Below are positions 44,861-53,242 of a stretch of 64,000 nt of DNA, piece by piece; the stretch's first letter is position 1; each line of letters opens with the position of its first letter. Source of the stretch: Nitrospira sp. (GTDB lineage Bacteria > Nitrospirota > Nitrospiria > Nitrospirales > Nitrospiraceae); NCBI GenBank assembly GCA_018242765.1, contig JAFEBH010000005.1:25460-89459 (forward strand). Direction: 5' to 3'. The notes below the pieces were generated by a model. The model was not told the DNA's origin, did not search any database, and saw nothing but the letters and a program-made list of their open reading frames with translations. The position numbers and the translations under genes were made by a program.

Positions 44861-45139
44861 TCATCGCGTCTTCTTGCGCTTCCGTTCATAGCGTCGATTC
44901 TCAGCCGCCCGTTTCCGCTTCCGTTCCTCCTTACGTTGCTCGTCCCACGCCTTCCACACCTGGCGGCGCAACACATGGGCGAAGCGCCAGCAAAGGTTGG
45001 AGAACGACCTGTAGGCGAGACACTCTTCCTTTTCTATCGCCGTTAAGTCTGGGTCGTGTGGCACACAGTTGAGCAGGTGGCGCAGCATCAGCGCGTCAGC
45101 GATAAACGCCTTGATCTCCTGTTCTTCTCGCCGGGTCAT
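44861..45139 (-). CDS. Small basic hypothetical protein
   Basis: A 92-residue protein beginning M-T-R-R-E-E-Q-E and ending with a very basic helical tail (R-K-E-E-R-K-R-K-R-A-A-E). Cysteines in N-C-V-P-H and L-C-W are present but no zinc pattern. The ATG overlaps the stop of the HTH gene by four bases, so the two are coupled. No domain recognised; the tail could bind nucleic acid. Confidence 0.65.
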   Translation of the reverse strand: MTRREEQEIKAFIADALMLRHLLNCVPHDPDLTAIEKEECLAYRSFSNLCWRFAHVLRRQVWKAWDEQRKEERKRKRAAENRRYERKRKKTR

Positions 45140-45351
45140 CGTGTGGCCCTCCGTCGCCCCTGGGCTGAGAGCGCCTTGATCACCTCATCGCTCGTCACGC
45201 CCAACGCCTTCGCGAGCCGCGTGAGCACCGCCAAGCTGGGGTTTCGATTCACACCCCGCTCCAGGTTGGCGACGTAGGCTTGCGAGATGCGGCTCGTTTT
45301 CGCGAGCTGGGCTTGGGTCAACTTCTTGTGGAGACGCAGGGCTTTGAGCAT
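45136..45351 (-). CDS. HTH (Xre/Cro-type) regulator
   Basis: A 71-residue one-domain regulator: L-T-Q-A-Q-L-A-K-T-S-R-I-S-Q-A-Y-V-A-N-L-E-R-G near residue 11-33 is a standard HTH_3 helix-turn-helix, and L-T-R-L-A-K-A-L-G-V follows. Likely represses or switches element genes. The upstream gap to 45555 (204 bases) should carry its promoter and operator. Confidence 0.9.
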   Translation of the reverse strand: MLKALRLHKKLTQAQLAKTSRISQAYVANLERGVNRNPSLAVLTRLAKALGVTSDEVIKALSAQGRRRATR

Positions 45352-45555
45352 GGCTGATTATATTCCGTGGTTATTATTAGGTACACTAGCCTTGTAAGAA
45401 CACCCTAGTCTCTGGCACAGACGAGGCCTTCTGGGACCTCGGGGGCCCCGTTCTGATCAAAGAAGCATGCCCCTCAGGCCCTCAAAACACGCCCCTAGGA
45501 ACTCCCTGGATGCCCCGAGGTGAACAGCAGGCACCAGGCCTGACCGTTCCGATGG

Positions 45556-46959
45556 CTAATAGCCATACTTCACCATGTACAGCGCATGCTTCTCCTGCCT
45601 GACAGCCAGGACCAAGGCCCCGCAGGCCGCGTTCGCGTAGTCGTCATGCCCCTGTGGGGGATGGTCTACGCTGTCACGCCCGCTCTTGCTGGTCCGCCGT
45701 TCGAGCTGCTGCAGCTCCAGGAGCAGCGGCTGATAGTCGAGCAGGTCCACCGCCCCGGTGGTGAAGAGGGGCAGCGATTCTAAGTAGATCTCCGACTTCG
45801 ACAGCTCGGAGTGCCAGTAGCTGACGCCCTGGCGCTCGAACGCCGTTCTGACCCACTCACCCGCGTAGCGGTCGCCCGTGACACTGGCACAGCGGTACGA
45901 CCGAATGACGTTGGCAAAGTCCTTCACGACGACGGACGGATCGAACGGCGGCGTGACGCCTCGGATGAGGTCGAGCACCATCCGGTCGCCTTCGGCGTGG
46001 GCGATGGCGAGCGTCATGCGGTCATGGGAGCCCCCTGAGGGATCGACGAACGCGAGATAGCGGGAGCGGTCTTGGGGTGCCAGCTCACGGCGGCCTGCCG
46101 TGACGGCTCGTTGCACAAGCTCACTATCGAGGAAGGTCCCGACATCGGAACGGAACTGCGCGAGGTACTCCGCGCTCGCCGCGATGGGATCGCGCTCCAT
46201 GGCCTGGTCGATGACGCGCTGCGGCACTTTGGGGTTCATGGTCCGCGTGTCGGCTTGAATCACGAGCACCGAGGCGCCGTCCTGTCCGTAGTAGCGTCGG
46301 TAGTTGTCATAGAAGGGTCCCGACCGCTTGTAGGGCGACGACAACATGATCAACAACGCGCCGGGAATCGTCGCCATCGCAGGACGCGCCGCTGCGAGGA
46401 TCTCTTCAGCAGGGTTGGCGCTGTCCTCAGATCGCCAGAACGCGATCTCGTCGCCGATGAACGCCACAATCGTGTAGCCGCGGATCGTGCGGTAGCTGGC
46501 CGTGGTGATCTCAATCGTGATCCGGTTATCGAGGTCCACGGACTCGGCATCTTGGCGCAGGATCATCGCGGCCAGCATGGGCACGGACCTCAGCAGCGCC
46601 GTGACGTAGCGCATGATGACGCGAGCCTGTTTTCGGTCTGTGGCGATGATCATGATCACGCCCCGTTCCCCAGGACCGAGGCAGGCGGCGTAGTCTCTGA
46701 AGCAGGCGAGGTACACGGCGATGAGGGCCGTGACGAAGGACTTGCCCCCGCGTCGTCCAATCACCAACGCACATTCTTGGACCTGTTCAGCAGGTGGTGT
46801 CGTGCGGCCTGTGAGCTGGGTGAAGAGGGCTCGGTCCTCCTCCGTCATGGGAATGGCGAAGATGGCCTTGAGCACCACGAACCAGGCTCGCCACGTGGCG
46901 AGGTTCTTGAACAGCGGGCGAAACAGGTTTGGGTCGTGGATCGCGTCAATGATGGTCAT
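45556..46959 (-). CDS. Phage terminase large subunit-like protein
   Basis: From ATG 46959 the protein has 467 residues. The ATPase part shows Walker A G-R-R-G-G-K-S near residue 69 and Walker B-like V-A-F-I-G-D-E-I-A-F near 148. The C-terminal part has F-V-D-P-S-G-G near 300, the acidic cluster expected for the RNase H-like nuclease (T-G-D-R-Y-A-G-E near 357). It would package DNA into a procapsid. It is the only packaging gene of the element that I recognise; portal, protease and capsid genes are missing. The frame is open to 47031 without conserved sequence. Confidence 0.87.
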   Translation of the reverse strand: MTIIDAIHDPNLFRPLFKNLATWRAWFVVLKAIFAIPMTEEDRALFTQLTGRTTPPAEQVQECALVIGRRGGKSFVTALIAVYLACFRDYAACLGPGERGVIMIIATDRKQARVIMRYVTALLRSVPMLAAMILRQDAESVDLDNRITIEITTASYRTIRGYTIVAFIGDEIAFWRSEDSANPAEEILAAARPAMATIPGALLIMLSSPYKRSGPFYDNYRRYYGQDGASVLVIQADTRTMNPKVPQRVIDQAMERDPIAASAEYLAQFRSDVGTFLDSELVQRAVTAGRRELAPQDRSRYLAFVDPSGGSHDRMTLAIAHAEGDRMVLDLIRGVTPPFDPSVVVKDFANVIRSYRCASVTGDRYAGEWVRTAFERQGVSYWHSELSKSEIYLESLPLFTTGAVDLLDYQPLLLELQQLERRTSKSGRDSVDHPPQGHDDYANAACGALVLAVRQEKHALYMVKYGY

Positions 46960-47047
46960 AAGAACAGTATCCGGGCGGGACGCCGCCCCGCGACGCCCCG
47001 CTACACCGCCACAGGTGATCGGGGGGATCACCGCATGGGAGTGTTCG

Positions 47048-47776
47048 TTAGGCCATGACCTTCGGAGTCTCGCGCAATTGCTTCTCCTGGCGTTTCTTCT
47101 CTTCGATCACATCATGCAGCACGATGCCTAGCGTCTTCGCCACGGCACGTGGATCAACACCCATGGAGACGAGGCACAAGCACACGTGCTCCAGCACGGC
47201 CTTCACCGCGTCGCGCAGCAGGAGATTCTGTTGATACTGCGCGTAGGCTTGAGGGTGAAGGCGTTGGGCGCGGGCATCGAGGGCGCGCCGTTTCATGTCT
47301 GGCGAGACCAAGGGGCCGCCGGGGCTATCCAACATCGCGTCGAGAGTCTCTTCTTGATTGAGTTCAGCCGCGCGTAAGAACTGCGTGTCACGCTCGTTCT
47401 GACTGAGCCCACGGAGCCCGTCTCGGATCTCCTGATTGCGGAGCTGCCGCAGCACGAGGTCGGCCAGCGCCTTCACACTGAAAATGGGGGTTCCGTCGAT
47501 GTCCTTCTCCAGTCGGTCCACGACCCGTTCGAGATGCGCGAACTCAGACATGGACTCGGTGGCTAGCGCCGCGATCTTGTCGCGTTTCCCGTCATCAGAC
47601 AGACTGCGGTCATTCAGGATCGCGTCGCGCTTGGGGATCAGGCGCTCCACCGTGGCCAGCCCTTTGGTCAACTGCTCGTTGCGTTGGTTAACGGTATCCG
47701 CGGTCATCTCTCGGTTCAGACTTTTCTGAAGCTCATGGAGCAGACGGGCACGGAGGCTGTCGAGATTCATACTCAT
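47048..47776 (-). CDS. Hypothetical protein of the packaging module
   Basis: A 242-residue helical, charged protein (R-L-L-H-E-L-Q-K-S-L near residue 10, L-A-D-L-V-L-R-Q-L-R near 103). AAGGAG is nine bases upstream of ATG 47776. It lies directly before the terminase large subunit and overlaps the gene upstream by four bases. Position suggests a packaging or DNA-binding accessory role, but nothing in the sequence identifies it. Confidence 0.72.
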   Translation of the reverse strand: MSMNLDSLRARLLHELQKSLNREMTADTVNQRNEQLTKGLATVERLIPKRDAILNDRSLSDDGKRDKIAALATESMSEFAHLERVVDRLEKDIDGTPIFSVKALADLVLRQLRNQEIRDGLRGLSQNERDTQFLRAAELNQEETLDAMLDSPGGPLVSPDMKRRALDARAQRLHPQAYAQYQQNLLLRDAVKAVLEHVCLCLVSMGVDPRAVAKTLGIVLHDVIEEKKRQEKQLRETPKVMA

Positions 47777-48240
47777 TGAGGATTCTCCTTGTGATGAGGG
47801 TTAGGGTGTTGTGGCTCCGGGTCATTCTTCGATTTCTTACTGTCGATGTAGTCGCTGAGCACGGGGATCGCCCGAGCACGACGCTCCAGGCCCAAACTGA
47901 TCAAGGCTTGTCGCTCGATGGCGAGGAAGCGGGGCAAGTCTTTGACCCCAGGCGAAAGATCCCAGGTGTCTCCCTGTTTCACGATGAACCCGTTTTCCTT
48001 GGCTTCTTGGAGAATCATCACTCGGACTCCGTATGCCGTCTCCCCGACGTTCACCAACCGCCGCTCAGCTTCCGTGGCATCAGGTTTGTCCCTCAGCAGG
48101 GCGTCGGAGTACCGCTTCAGGAAGGGCAAGATCCACGCGTACTTCTTACTCACGACCCCACGCTTCAAATAGGTTCGGTGAGGGTGCTTACAGTTGTTGA
48201 TGTTCCCCGGTGGCCCAGATCGTCCCTTTTTGCCTGCCAT
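47773..48240 (-). CDS. Hypothetical protein, possible small terminase-like
   Basis: A 155-residue protein starting M-A-G-K-K-G-R-S-G-P-P-G-N-I-N-N, a style seen in small terminase subunits and related DNA-binding phage proteins (the G-R-S-G-x-P-x-x-N pattern). The rest is helical and basic until a polar His/Pro-rich tail. Being two genes upstream of the large terminase, it could recognise the packaging site. Assignment is inference from start pattern and position. Confidence 0.6.
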   Translation of the reverse strand: MAGKKGRSGPPGNINNCKHPHRTYLKRGVVSKKYAWILPFLKRYSDALLRDKPDATEAERRLVNVGETAYGVRVMILQEAKENGFIVKQGDTWDLSPGVKDLPRFLAIERQALISLGLERRARAIPVLSDYIDSKKSKNDPEPQHPNPHHKENPQ

Positions 48241-48264
48241 GCATCCTCCCGAACTACAGTCGAA

Positions 48265-48528
48265 TCACAAACGATTCGAACGCCCTCGCCGTGGCCCAGG
48301 GATCAGCCGTAATGCCGCTTGGGCCGTGGTCGTGGCCCTGGACGAGGGGTCAGGGTCCTGGGGCTCAGGACCGTAAGTTGTTGCTTCCACATCACTTTCT
48401 GACCTTATGGTCAATTCCCCGTGGGGATTTGAGCCCTGCCCTTGTGCATCGTGTTGAGCACGCCACTCATTCACGAGCATGGACGCGAGCAAGTCGGATA
48501 AGGATTCGATTTTGGTGTCAGAAAGCAT
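48265..48528 (-). CDS. Small hypothetical protein
   Basis: Frame of 87 codons from ATG 48528 (or 90 from 48537). N-terminal amphipathic helix (I-E-S-L-S-D-L-L-A-S-M-L-V-N-E-W) followed by a polar, probably disordered tail. Lies between the inverted-repeat origin candidate and the packaging genes. No family recognised; the helix favours a real gene. Confidence 0.5.
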   Translation of the reverse strand: MLSDTKIESLSDLLASMLVNEWRAQHDAQGQGSNPHGELTIRSESDVEATTYGPEPQDPDPSSRATTTAQAALRLIPGPRRGRSNRL

Positions 48529-48568
48529 GCTCGGCACATTCCTTTGGCACTACCACCGTCTCTTCTGT

Positions 48569-48730
48569 GGCTATCTCGACTATCTACCTAGAAACTATTA
48601 AGCATAATCTTATTCTTCTTTTTCTCTATGAATTACCAAAAATCTTTTAGAGGAGAGAGATAGTCGAGATAGCCGAGATGACCTTTTTACATTTAAGTTG
48701 AAAGTTTCTAGGTAGATAGTCGAGATAGCC
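48569..48730. repeat. 28-bp perfect inverted repeat with a third half-copy (origin candidate)
   Basis: The arms lie at 48569-48596 and 48703-48730 and are perfect reverse complements over 28 bases, 106 bases apart. The 17-base part AGATAGTCGAGATAGCC occurs a third time at 48658-48674 in the same orientation as the right arm. The interval between is strongly AT-rich (runs of TATTCTTCTTTTTCT and ATTACCAAAAATC). It lies beside the 3' end of the primase-helicase gene. Repeats plus AT-rich DNA beside a replication gene suggest an origin of replication or a packaging/regulatory site. Confidence 0.8.
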
Positions 48731-48757
48731 TTAAAAACGGACATGCCATGCCTCTTT

Positions 48758-51013
48758 TCAGTACTTTCTGGGTGCTCCGTGTATCTCTTTGAGGATTTCG
48801 TTCATGGTGACATTCAGCACCTTCTCCCGCGCTGACTTCGTGGGAGTGGCAACGCCTTGGCGCAAGAACAGGGCGCATTTTTTCTTGTCCCCATTGAGCC
48901 ATCGACCATCGCGCGTGGGGCTCAGATAGCGTTTGAACCCTGCTCGATCTGCCGCATGGAGGAGCTTCCCACGCAGTTCCTTTGCGTCTTCACCGTGGTG
49001 CACAGCCTGTAAGACAAATACGTCACCACGGAACAAATCTGGGTTACCCAGTGCTTCCAGGGCATCCAAGAACCACTCATCCCCACTCATGCTGTTCTGG
49101 ATGATCATCTGATGCGCAGCGGTTTTCCGTTGCCCATTGTTCGGACTGAACCTGGTCAAGTCCCGTGCATGCAGAAACGCCGCCACATGACGCGCGCCGT
49201 CTTCCTGGTGGAACCATGCCCATAACCGCTCAAAGTAGGCGCGCCGTGTTACATCGTCGGCCAGCCCCATCTCGGCTCTCGTAGCGCACTCGATCACGTC
49301 GTAGCGCCGGTCGTCCTGCGGAATGTAAATTCCACTTGCGAGGTGATTCGTAGTGATGATGACGCCGCACCGTAACCGGGTCGTAAACTTTGGCTGATAC
49401 TTCGGGTTCACCACCGCGACATCAGGCGACCCCGCAATCAGGGTTTTGACCAGCTCATTGAACACGAATCTCGACATTTCTTTCTGATTCGCGGTCTCAC
49501 TGATTCGCACCAGCGTGGACGCGACAAATTCATTAAACTGCGTGGACAAGGCGCTCGGCGCGATGTTCGATACGTTCCACGGCCCCAACGCCGGGATACA
49601 GAATTCAATGATGGTGTCCTTGCCGACGCCTTGCTCGCCGCCGATGACCAGTGCGAAACGGAGCTTCACGTCAGGGTGCTGAACAAGATGGGCGAGATAG
49701 TCGAGGACTTGATCCGCATCACCCTCCCGTGGCATCACGCGGTGCACATGTTCCACGAGCGGCCCTGCTTTGTACGGGTCGCCCAGTTCGGTGGTCGGCC
49801 TTCGGTAGGTGTTGAGCACGCATGCACCGACGCTCGGCACGAGTTCGCCGTTCACGCAGTTCATGCCATATGCGAATTTGCCCTCGATGATCGGATCGCA
49901 CGCGAGGCTCGTCACACAGCGATTCATCTTCAGCCACTCGGTGGCCTTCATCACCTGCCCGCCGATGTTCAAGGAGCTCACCGCGACGTTGACTGATGCG
50001 CTGTTCCAGGGATCGAGGGTTGGAAGATACAAGTACGTCCCATCAGGGCCGTAATACACGAAATCTTCGGGCGGTACGCCGCCGGACTTCGGCGCCCAGC
50101 CATTCGCCATGGCGGCCTTGATGATGGTGCCAATGGACAGCTCGCGCTCAGCGGGTTGCTGGCTGATCTCGTAAAACGCCTCATGCATGACCCGATCATG
50201 ATTCGCCGCCTTCACGCCGTCCCACGTGTTCGACCACGTCTTGTAGATCTCAAAGACTTCTTCGGAGCAGTGAAATTCGCGCCCGGCGATGACACCCACA
50301 TTGCGCCACATGTCCCGATCATCAGCGGGCACAAAGGAGAGCATGTCGCGAAACTCTGCGGGGGTATACCGCCGTCGCAAGGGGTCGTCCTTCCGTGGCC
50401 GTCCCCGTGTCGGCGCGTCCTCCGGTTTGGGAGGAATCAAGTACGCTGGCACCGACGCCAATGGTGTGCCCCAGTTCTCCCATGCGTAGACGCCACCGCT
50501 CTTGTGGCGTGAGGGCGCAACCGTCACGTACGCGCCGTTATTCTTCACATCGACATGCTGGCCAAGACGGTTGTTGCCAGTCTTGAGAGCTGATGTGTAC
50601 GCAAAGAACAGGTGCAACCCACCGCCGCCGGTCCGGTCCCTTAATGTCTCCGGCTCGCCGTGTTCCCGAGTCAGCTCTTTCCATGTCTCCGCGCCCACCT
50701 TGCCGGGACCCATGTCGATGTCGATGACGGTGAGCCCACTGCGTTTTCCGGTCACAATGCCGATGTTGAAGGGCACGACCCGTGGCTTAAACCACCGCTT
50801 GATCTGGGCAAGGTCGAGGGTCGCGTCTTTGAACCCGTGCGGCGTGGCCGGATGCTTTCCGGCGTTGTCACAATTGGGGGTGCCGCAGGTGCACTGCCCC
50901 GCGTCATCGACGGAATGGACCGGGAACACGTACCACTCGAGGTTGATGTAGATCATCGCCGCCGCGAGGGCCGACCAGCGTTCCACACTGCGGAGCACCC
51001 GGGCCTTCTTCAT
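48758..51013 (-). CDS. Primase-polymerase/helicase replication protein
   Basis: A 751-residue replication protein. The N-terminal prim-pol domain (PF09250 type) shows N-C-D-N-A-G-K-H-P-A-T-P-H-G near residue 49, V-I-D-I-D-M-G near 97 (catalytic D-x-D) and T-G-G-G-G-L-H-L near 127. A linker follows, and the C-terminal SF3-like ATPase has G-E-Q-G-V-G-K-D-T near 466 and V-I-I-T-T-N near 560. Such proteins start replication of phages, satellites and plasmids. The gene overlaps the HTH gene upstream by four bases. The inverted repeat just after its 3' end could be the site it acts on. Confidence 0.9.
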   Translation of the reverse strand: MKKARVLRSVERWSALAAAMIYINLEWYVFPVHSVDDAGQCTCGTPNCDNAGKHPATPHGFKDATLDLAQIKRWFKPRVVPFNIGIVTGKRSGLTVIDIDMGPGKVGAETWKELTREHGEPETLRDRTGGGGLHLFFAYTSALKTGNNRLGQHVDVKNNGAYVTVAPSRHKSGGVYAWENWGTPLASVPAYLIPPKPEDAPTRGRPRKDDPLRRRYTPAEFRDMLSFVPADDRDMWRNVGVIAGREFHCSEEVFEIYKTWSNTWDGVKAANHDRVMHEAFYEISQQPAERELSIGTIIKAAMANGWAPKSGGVPPEDFVYYGPDGTYLYLPTLDPWNSASVNVAVSSLNIGGQVMKATEWLKMNRCVTSLACDPIIEGKFAYGMNCVNGELVPSVGACVLNTYRRPTTELGDPYKAGPLVEHVHRVMPREGDADQVLDYLAHLVQHPDVKLRFALVIGGEQGVGKDTIIEFCIPALGPWNVSNIAPSALSTQFNEFVASTLVRISETANQKEMSRFVFNELVKTLIAGSPDVAVVNPKYQPKFTTRLRCGVIITTNHLASGIYIPQDDRRYDVIECATRAEMGLADDVTRRAYFERLWAWFHQEDGARHVAAFLHARDLTRFSPNNGQRKTAAHQMIIQNSMSGDEWFLDALEALGNPDLFRGDVFVLQAVHHGEDAKELRGKLLHAADRAGFKRYLSPTRDGRWLNGDKKKCALFLRQGVATPTKSAREKVLNVTMNEILKEIHGAPRKY

Positions 51014-51231
51014 CGCCGCTTCCCCTTCGCGCGAGACACCTCTTCACACACGCGGATGAGGCGCGTAGCTACCTTAGGGGTGAGGGCTTCATGCCCGTTC
51101 AAAATTTTCGAGAGTCGGACAGGATTGACGCGGGCCTTGGCCCCGATGAGATAAGCAAACTGGCCGGTTCGTGCGATGATCGCCCTTAACTCATGACGGG
51201 TGATGGTGACTGGAGTCTCGTTGGTAGACAT
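51010..51231 (-). CDS. HTH-type small regulator upstream of primase
   Basis: A 73-residue protein with I-G-A-K-A-R-V-N-P-V-R-L-S-K-I-L-N-G-H near residue 29-47, an HTH of Xre type, followed by L-T-P-K-V-A-T-R-L-I-R-V-C. It overlaps the primase start by four bases, so it is translationally coupled and may control replication. Confidence 0.82.
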   Translation of the reverse strand: MSTNETPVTITRHELRAIIARTGQFAYLIGAKARVNPVRLSKILNGHEALTPKVATRLIRVCEEVSRAKGKRR

Positions 51232-51462
51232 AACGAGACGTTTTAGAGCATCGCTTGTTATCTTGTATAAGGTAAAAACGCCATTATTTTCGGCGCGTTT
51301 TACCTAATAGTAAATCAAGCACTTAGGTCTTGGGACAGTGAGAATGTATCGCTTTGGATACAGCTCAGGACGGTCAGGCTCAGAGGAGAAAACGACGGAC
51401 CGTGATGGTTGGTCTATGGACTAGCAAAAAGTACGGAAGGAACGCGACTCTGTTCATTCCTA
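51232..51462. other. Gap with no supported gene
   Basis: About 230 bases between two minus-strand genes. A direct AT-rich stretch near 51250-51310 (including TTATCTTGTATAAGG and the palindrome-like GGCGTTTTTACC/GGCGCGTTTTACC pair) probably holds the promoter and operator of the HTH-primase operon. Confidence 0.4.
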
Positions 51463-52212
51463 CTATGTCGGGGAAGGCGTGTGGGGAGATGACCGCCGTT
51501 CGTTGTGCCACTCTTTATAGGCCCTATAGATATTGGAGCCGAGCACCTTCCGCTTCACCAGATTGGTCGGAGTGAGACAAGCGATGAGGAACTCGCAGGC
51601 GTTGCCGCTGATGCCATCTTCTCTGTATTCGTTTGAATGGACTTTCGGGTAAATCCCCGTGTCTCGCTCGAAGATCTCCAGCAGCTTCCACATGGCCAAC
51701 TTAAACACCGCATACCGGCGACTGGTGGGGATCTTCTGCATGCGAGCCTGCTGAACTCCGGCCAACAGTTCTGCAACATACCGCTCAGGGAGGTATCGGT
51801 TCTCGTCAGGTTGACGGTCCATGTCGCGTCGCTTGAATCCAGGTCCCTCGACTGGCGTCGACGCTGACACCAGTTCCTCCCACGCCTGCTGCTCCCGTCG
51901 CGCACACTCCGCGCAATTGGGTGGAAGCAGCCAATGGTCCGCGAGGTGCAGCTTCAGGGCCTCGCTCATCGTGTCCTCCTGGGCATACGCTTGTAGGAAG
52001 GTTTCCAGTCCGTCTTGCATCGCCTCCAGGCGCCGCTGAATCTCGCCCGACGACAGCACCAGGTTGTCGTGCAGATCGACCAGATAGGTCACAATCTCGA
52101 AGCGCGTCTTTTTTTCGTTCACGCCTGGCAGGAGACCTACCTTTTTGAGCTCTTCCCAAAAGGTGTTCTCTTCCTGGAGCGTGAACCCGATCTCGTTGAA
52201 CCGGTTACTCAT
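51463..52212 (-). CDS. Hypothetical protein of element 1
   Basis: A 249-residue protein from ATG 52212 (GAGGAGGCG nine bases upstream; the frame is open to 52299). Mostly helical; F-W-E-E-L-K-K-V-G-L-L-P near residue 20, a possible metal site C-A-E-C-A-R-R near 107, and R-Y-A-V-F-K-L-A-M-W-K-L-L-E near 182. Unrecognised. It is the first gene of the leftward transcript after the structured repeat copy 1. Confidence 0.72.
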   Translation of the reverse strand: MSNRFNEIGFTLQEENTFWEELKKVGLLPGVNEKKTRFEIVTYLVDLHDNLVLSSGEIQRRLEAMQDGLETFLQAYAQEDTMSEALKLHLADHWLLPPNCAECARREQQAWEELVSASTPVEGPGFKRRDMDRQPDENRYLPERYVAELLAGVQQARMQKIPTSRRYAVFKLAMWKLLEIFERDTGIYPKVHSNEYREDGISGNACEFLIACLTPTNLVKRKVLGSNIYRAYKEWHNERRSSPHTPSPT

Positions 52213-52259
52213 GATGTGGCGCCTCCTCGCTGGCTCCTCATGGGGGAAAGAAAGACCCT

Positions 52260-52374
52260 GCGACCGGTGAGGTGCCGGTCGCCGACACGAAGCGATCAAC
52301 TTCGTGTGTGGGTCTCCACGTCAGATGCGCGACGTGGGAGGCATCGTATGCTGTGGCCGGAGGGGATGTACATA
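52260..52374 (+). ncRNA. Structured repeat, copy 1 (most regular)
   Basis: About 115 bases that fold into three perfect hairpins: GCGACCGG/CCGGTCGC (52260-52282), ACACGAAG/CTTCGTGT around a loop ending ATCAA (52285-52307), and CCACGTC/GACGTGG around AGATGCGC (52316-52337). A conserved tail follows (GGCATCGTATG ... GGATGTACATA). Three more copies lie at 53125, 55484 and 59069, all in the same orientation. Conserved loops with changed but still paired stems indicate selection on RNA (or cruciform DNA) structure. The identity is unknown. Confidence 0.7.
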
Positions 52375-52537
52375 TGGGGCGGTCGGTTCCCACATCACAA
52401 AGCCCGCTCTGCACAGTACTATCCAGTCAGACCCCCCTCCTAATGGCGGGATACCAACCCGATTCGGCTCAGCCTACCCTGCGGTAAGCAGGTATTACAT
52501 TCTGTAGAAACCTAGGCCATTCATCTAGGAGGCAGCG

Positions 52538-53053
52538 ATGCTTCGAACGGCACTCATCGGAATGTTTTTGATGCTTTTACTAACCGGGTGTGTCGGATTG
52601 ACAGAGCCGTGCTCGTATCAACTCGGACCCTACCAAGGCATCGCGAAGCCACCGAGCGATCAAGCGGTGGTCGTCTTTTTCTTTCCTGGGTTGCGAGAAA
52701 TGGCGTTCGGATATCCGGTCTATGAAAATAAGGAGATTATTGGAGCCATCCGAGGGAGCAGTTATTTTTATCGCACAATCAAACCAGGGTTGCACACCTT
52801 CATGATTGACCGCATGACGCCGGATTACTCGGAACTTATTGTCAATCTAAACGCGGAGAAAGGGGAGACGTATTACATCCAATTTATGCCATTAGGCGGG
52901 ACGTTCGACCATCCGATGCTATCCATCGTGCCGGAAGCGGTAGCGATGAAACAGCTCCCATTTCTCGGCTGGATGCAACTCAATGGTGACCCGAAACTGA
53001 TCGGGGTCGTGACGAAAGAAATGCAAGCACGACAAGAACGCGGAGTGCATTGA
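52538..53053 (+). CDS. Lipoprotein, DUF2846-like
   Basis: A 171-residue protein with lipobox L-L-L-L-T-G-C at residue 12-18. The mature part is a beta-rich domain: V-V-V-F-F-F-P-G near residue 45, Y-F-Y-R-T-I-K-P-G-L-H-T-F near 76 and K-G-E-T-Y-Y-I-Q-F near 107, the order seen in DUF2846 lipoproteins. ATCTAGGAGGC lies upstream of ATG 52538. It sits alone between structured repeat copies 1 and 2 and is the only gene in that interval, oriented with the repeats. Confidence 0.8.
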   Translation: MLRTALIGMFLMLLLTGCVGLTEPCSYQLGPYQGIAKPPSDQAVVVFFFPGLREMAFGYPVYENKEIIGAIRGSSYFYRTIKPGLHTFMIDRMTPDYSELIVNLNAEKGETYYIQFMPLGGTFDHPMLSIVPEAVAMKQLPFLGWMQLNGDPKLIGVVTKEMQARQERGVH

Positions 53054-53124
53054 ATCAAGGAAGAAACTCCGCCAACCCAATCATGTCCTTTGCGTTGGGC
53101 CATTACTTGCGCTTCCCAACTCCG

Positions 53125-53192
53125 CGTGTGGGTCTCCAGGCCAGATGCGCAACGTGGGGGCATCGTACGTTGGGGCCAGGAGGGATGTACAT
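53125..53192 (+). ncRNA. Structured repeat, copy 2 (partial)
   Basis: Matches the 3' part of copy 1 from GTGTGGGTCTCCA through AGATGCGC and the tail GGCATCGTACGTTGGGG ... GGGATGTACATA, the best-preserved tail of all copies. The last stem is broken by several changes (CCAGGCC versus AACGTGG) and the first two hairpins are not recognisable at the expected positions, so this copy may be decayed. Confidence 0.6.
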
Positions 53193-53242
53193 AGAGAGAC
53201 CAAAAGGTGGGGACAAGAAGAATAATCAAGTAGGAATCACTT

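Noticed and set aside
46072..47058. Long plus-strand frame antisense to the terminase gene
   Set aside because: His/Arg/Gly-rich composition typical of an antisense shadow in GC-rich DNA; the terminase reading is well supported.
51354..51575. Plus-strand 73-codon frame
   Set aside because: Overlaps the end of the 51463 gene on the other strand, has no ribosome-binding site or motif.
52260..52374. Firm call of the repeats as HEARO/omega RNA
   Set aside because: The resemblance is from memory and no IscB/TnpB-type gene is in the window; kept only as a hypothesis to test.
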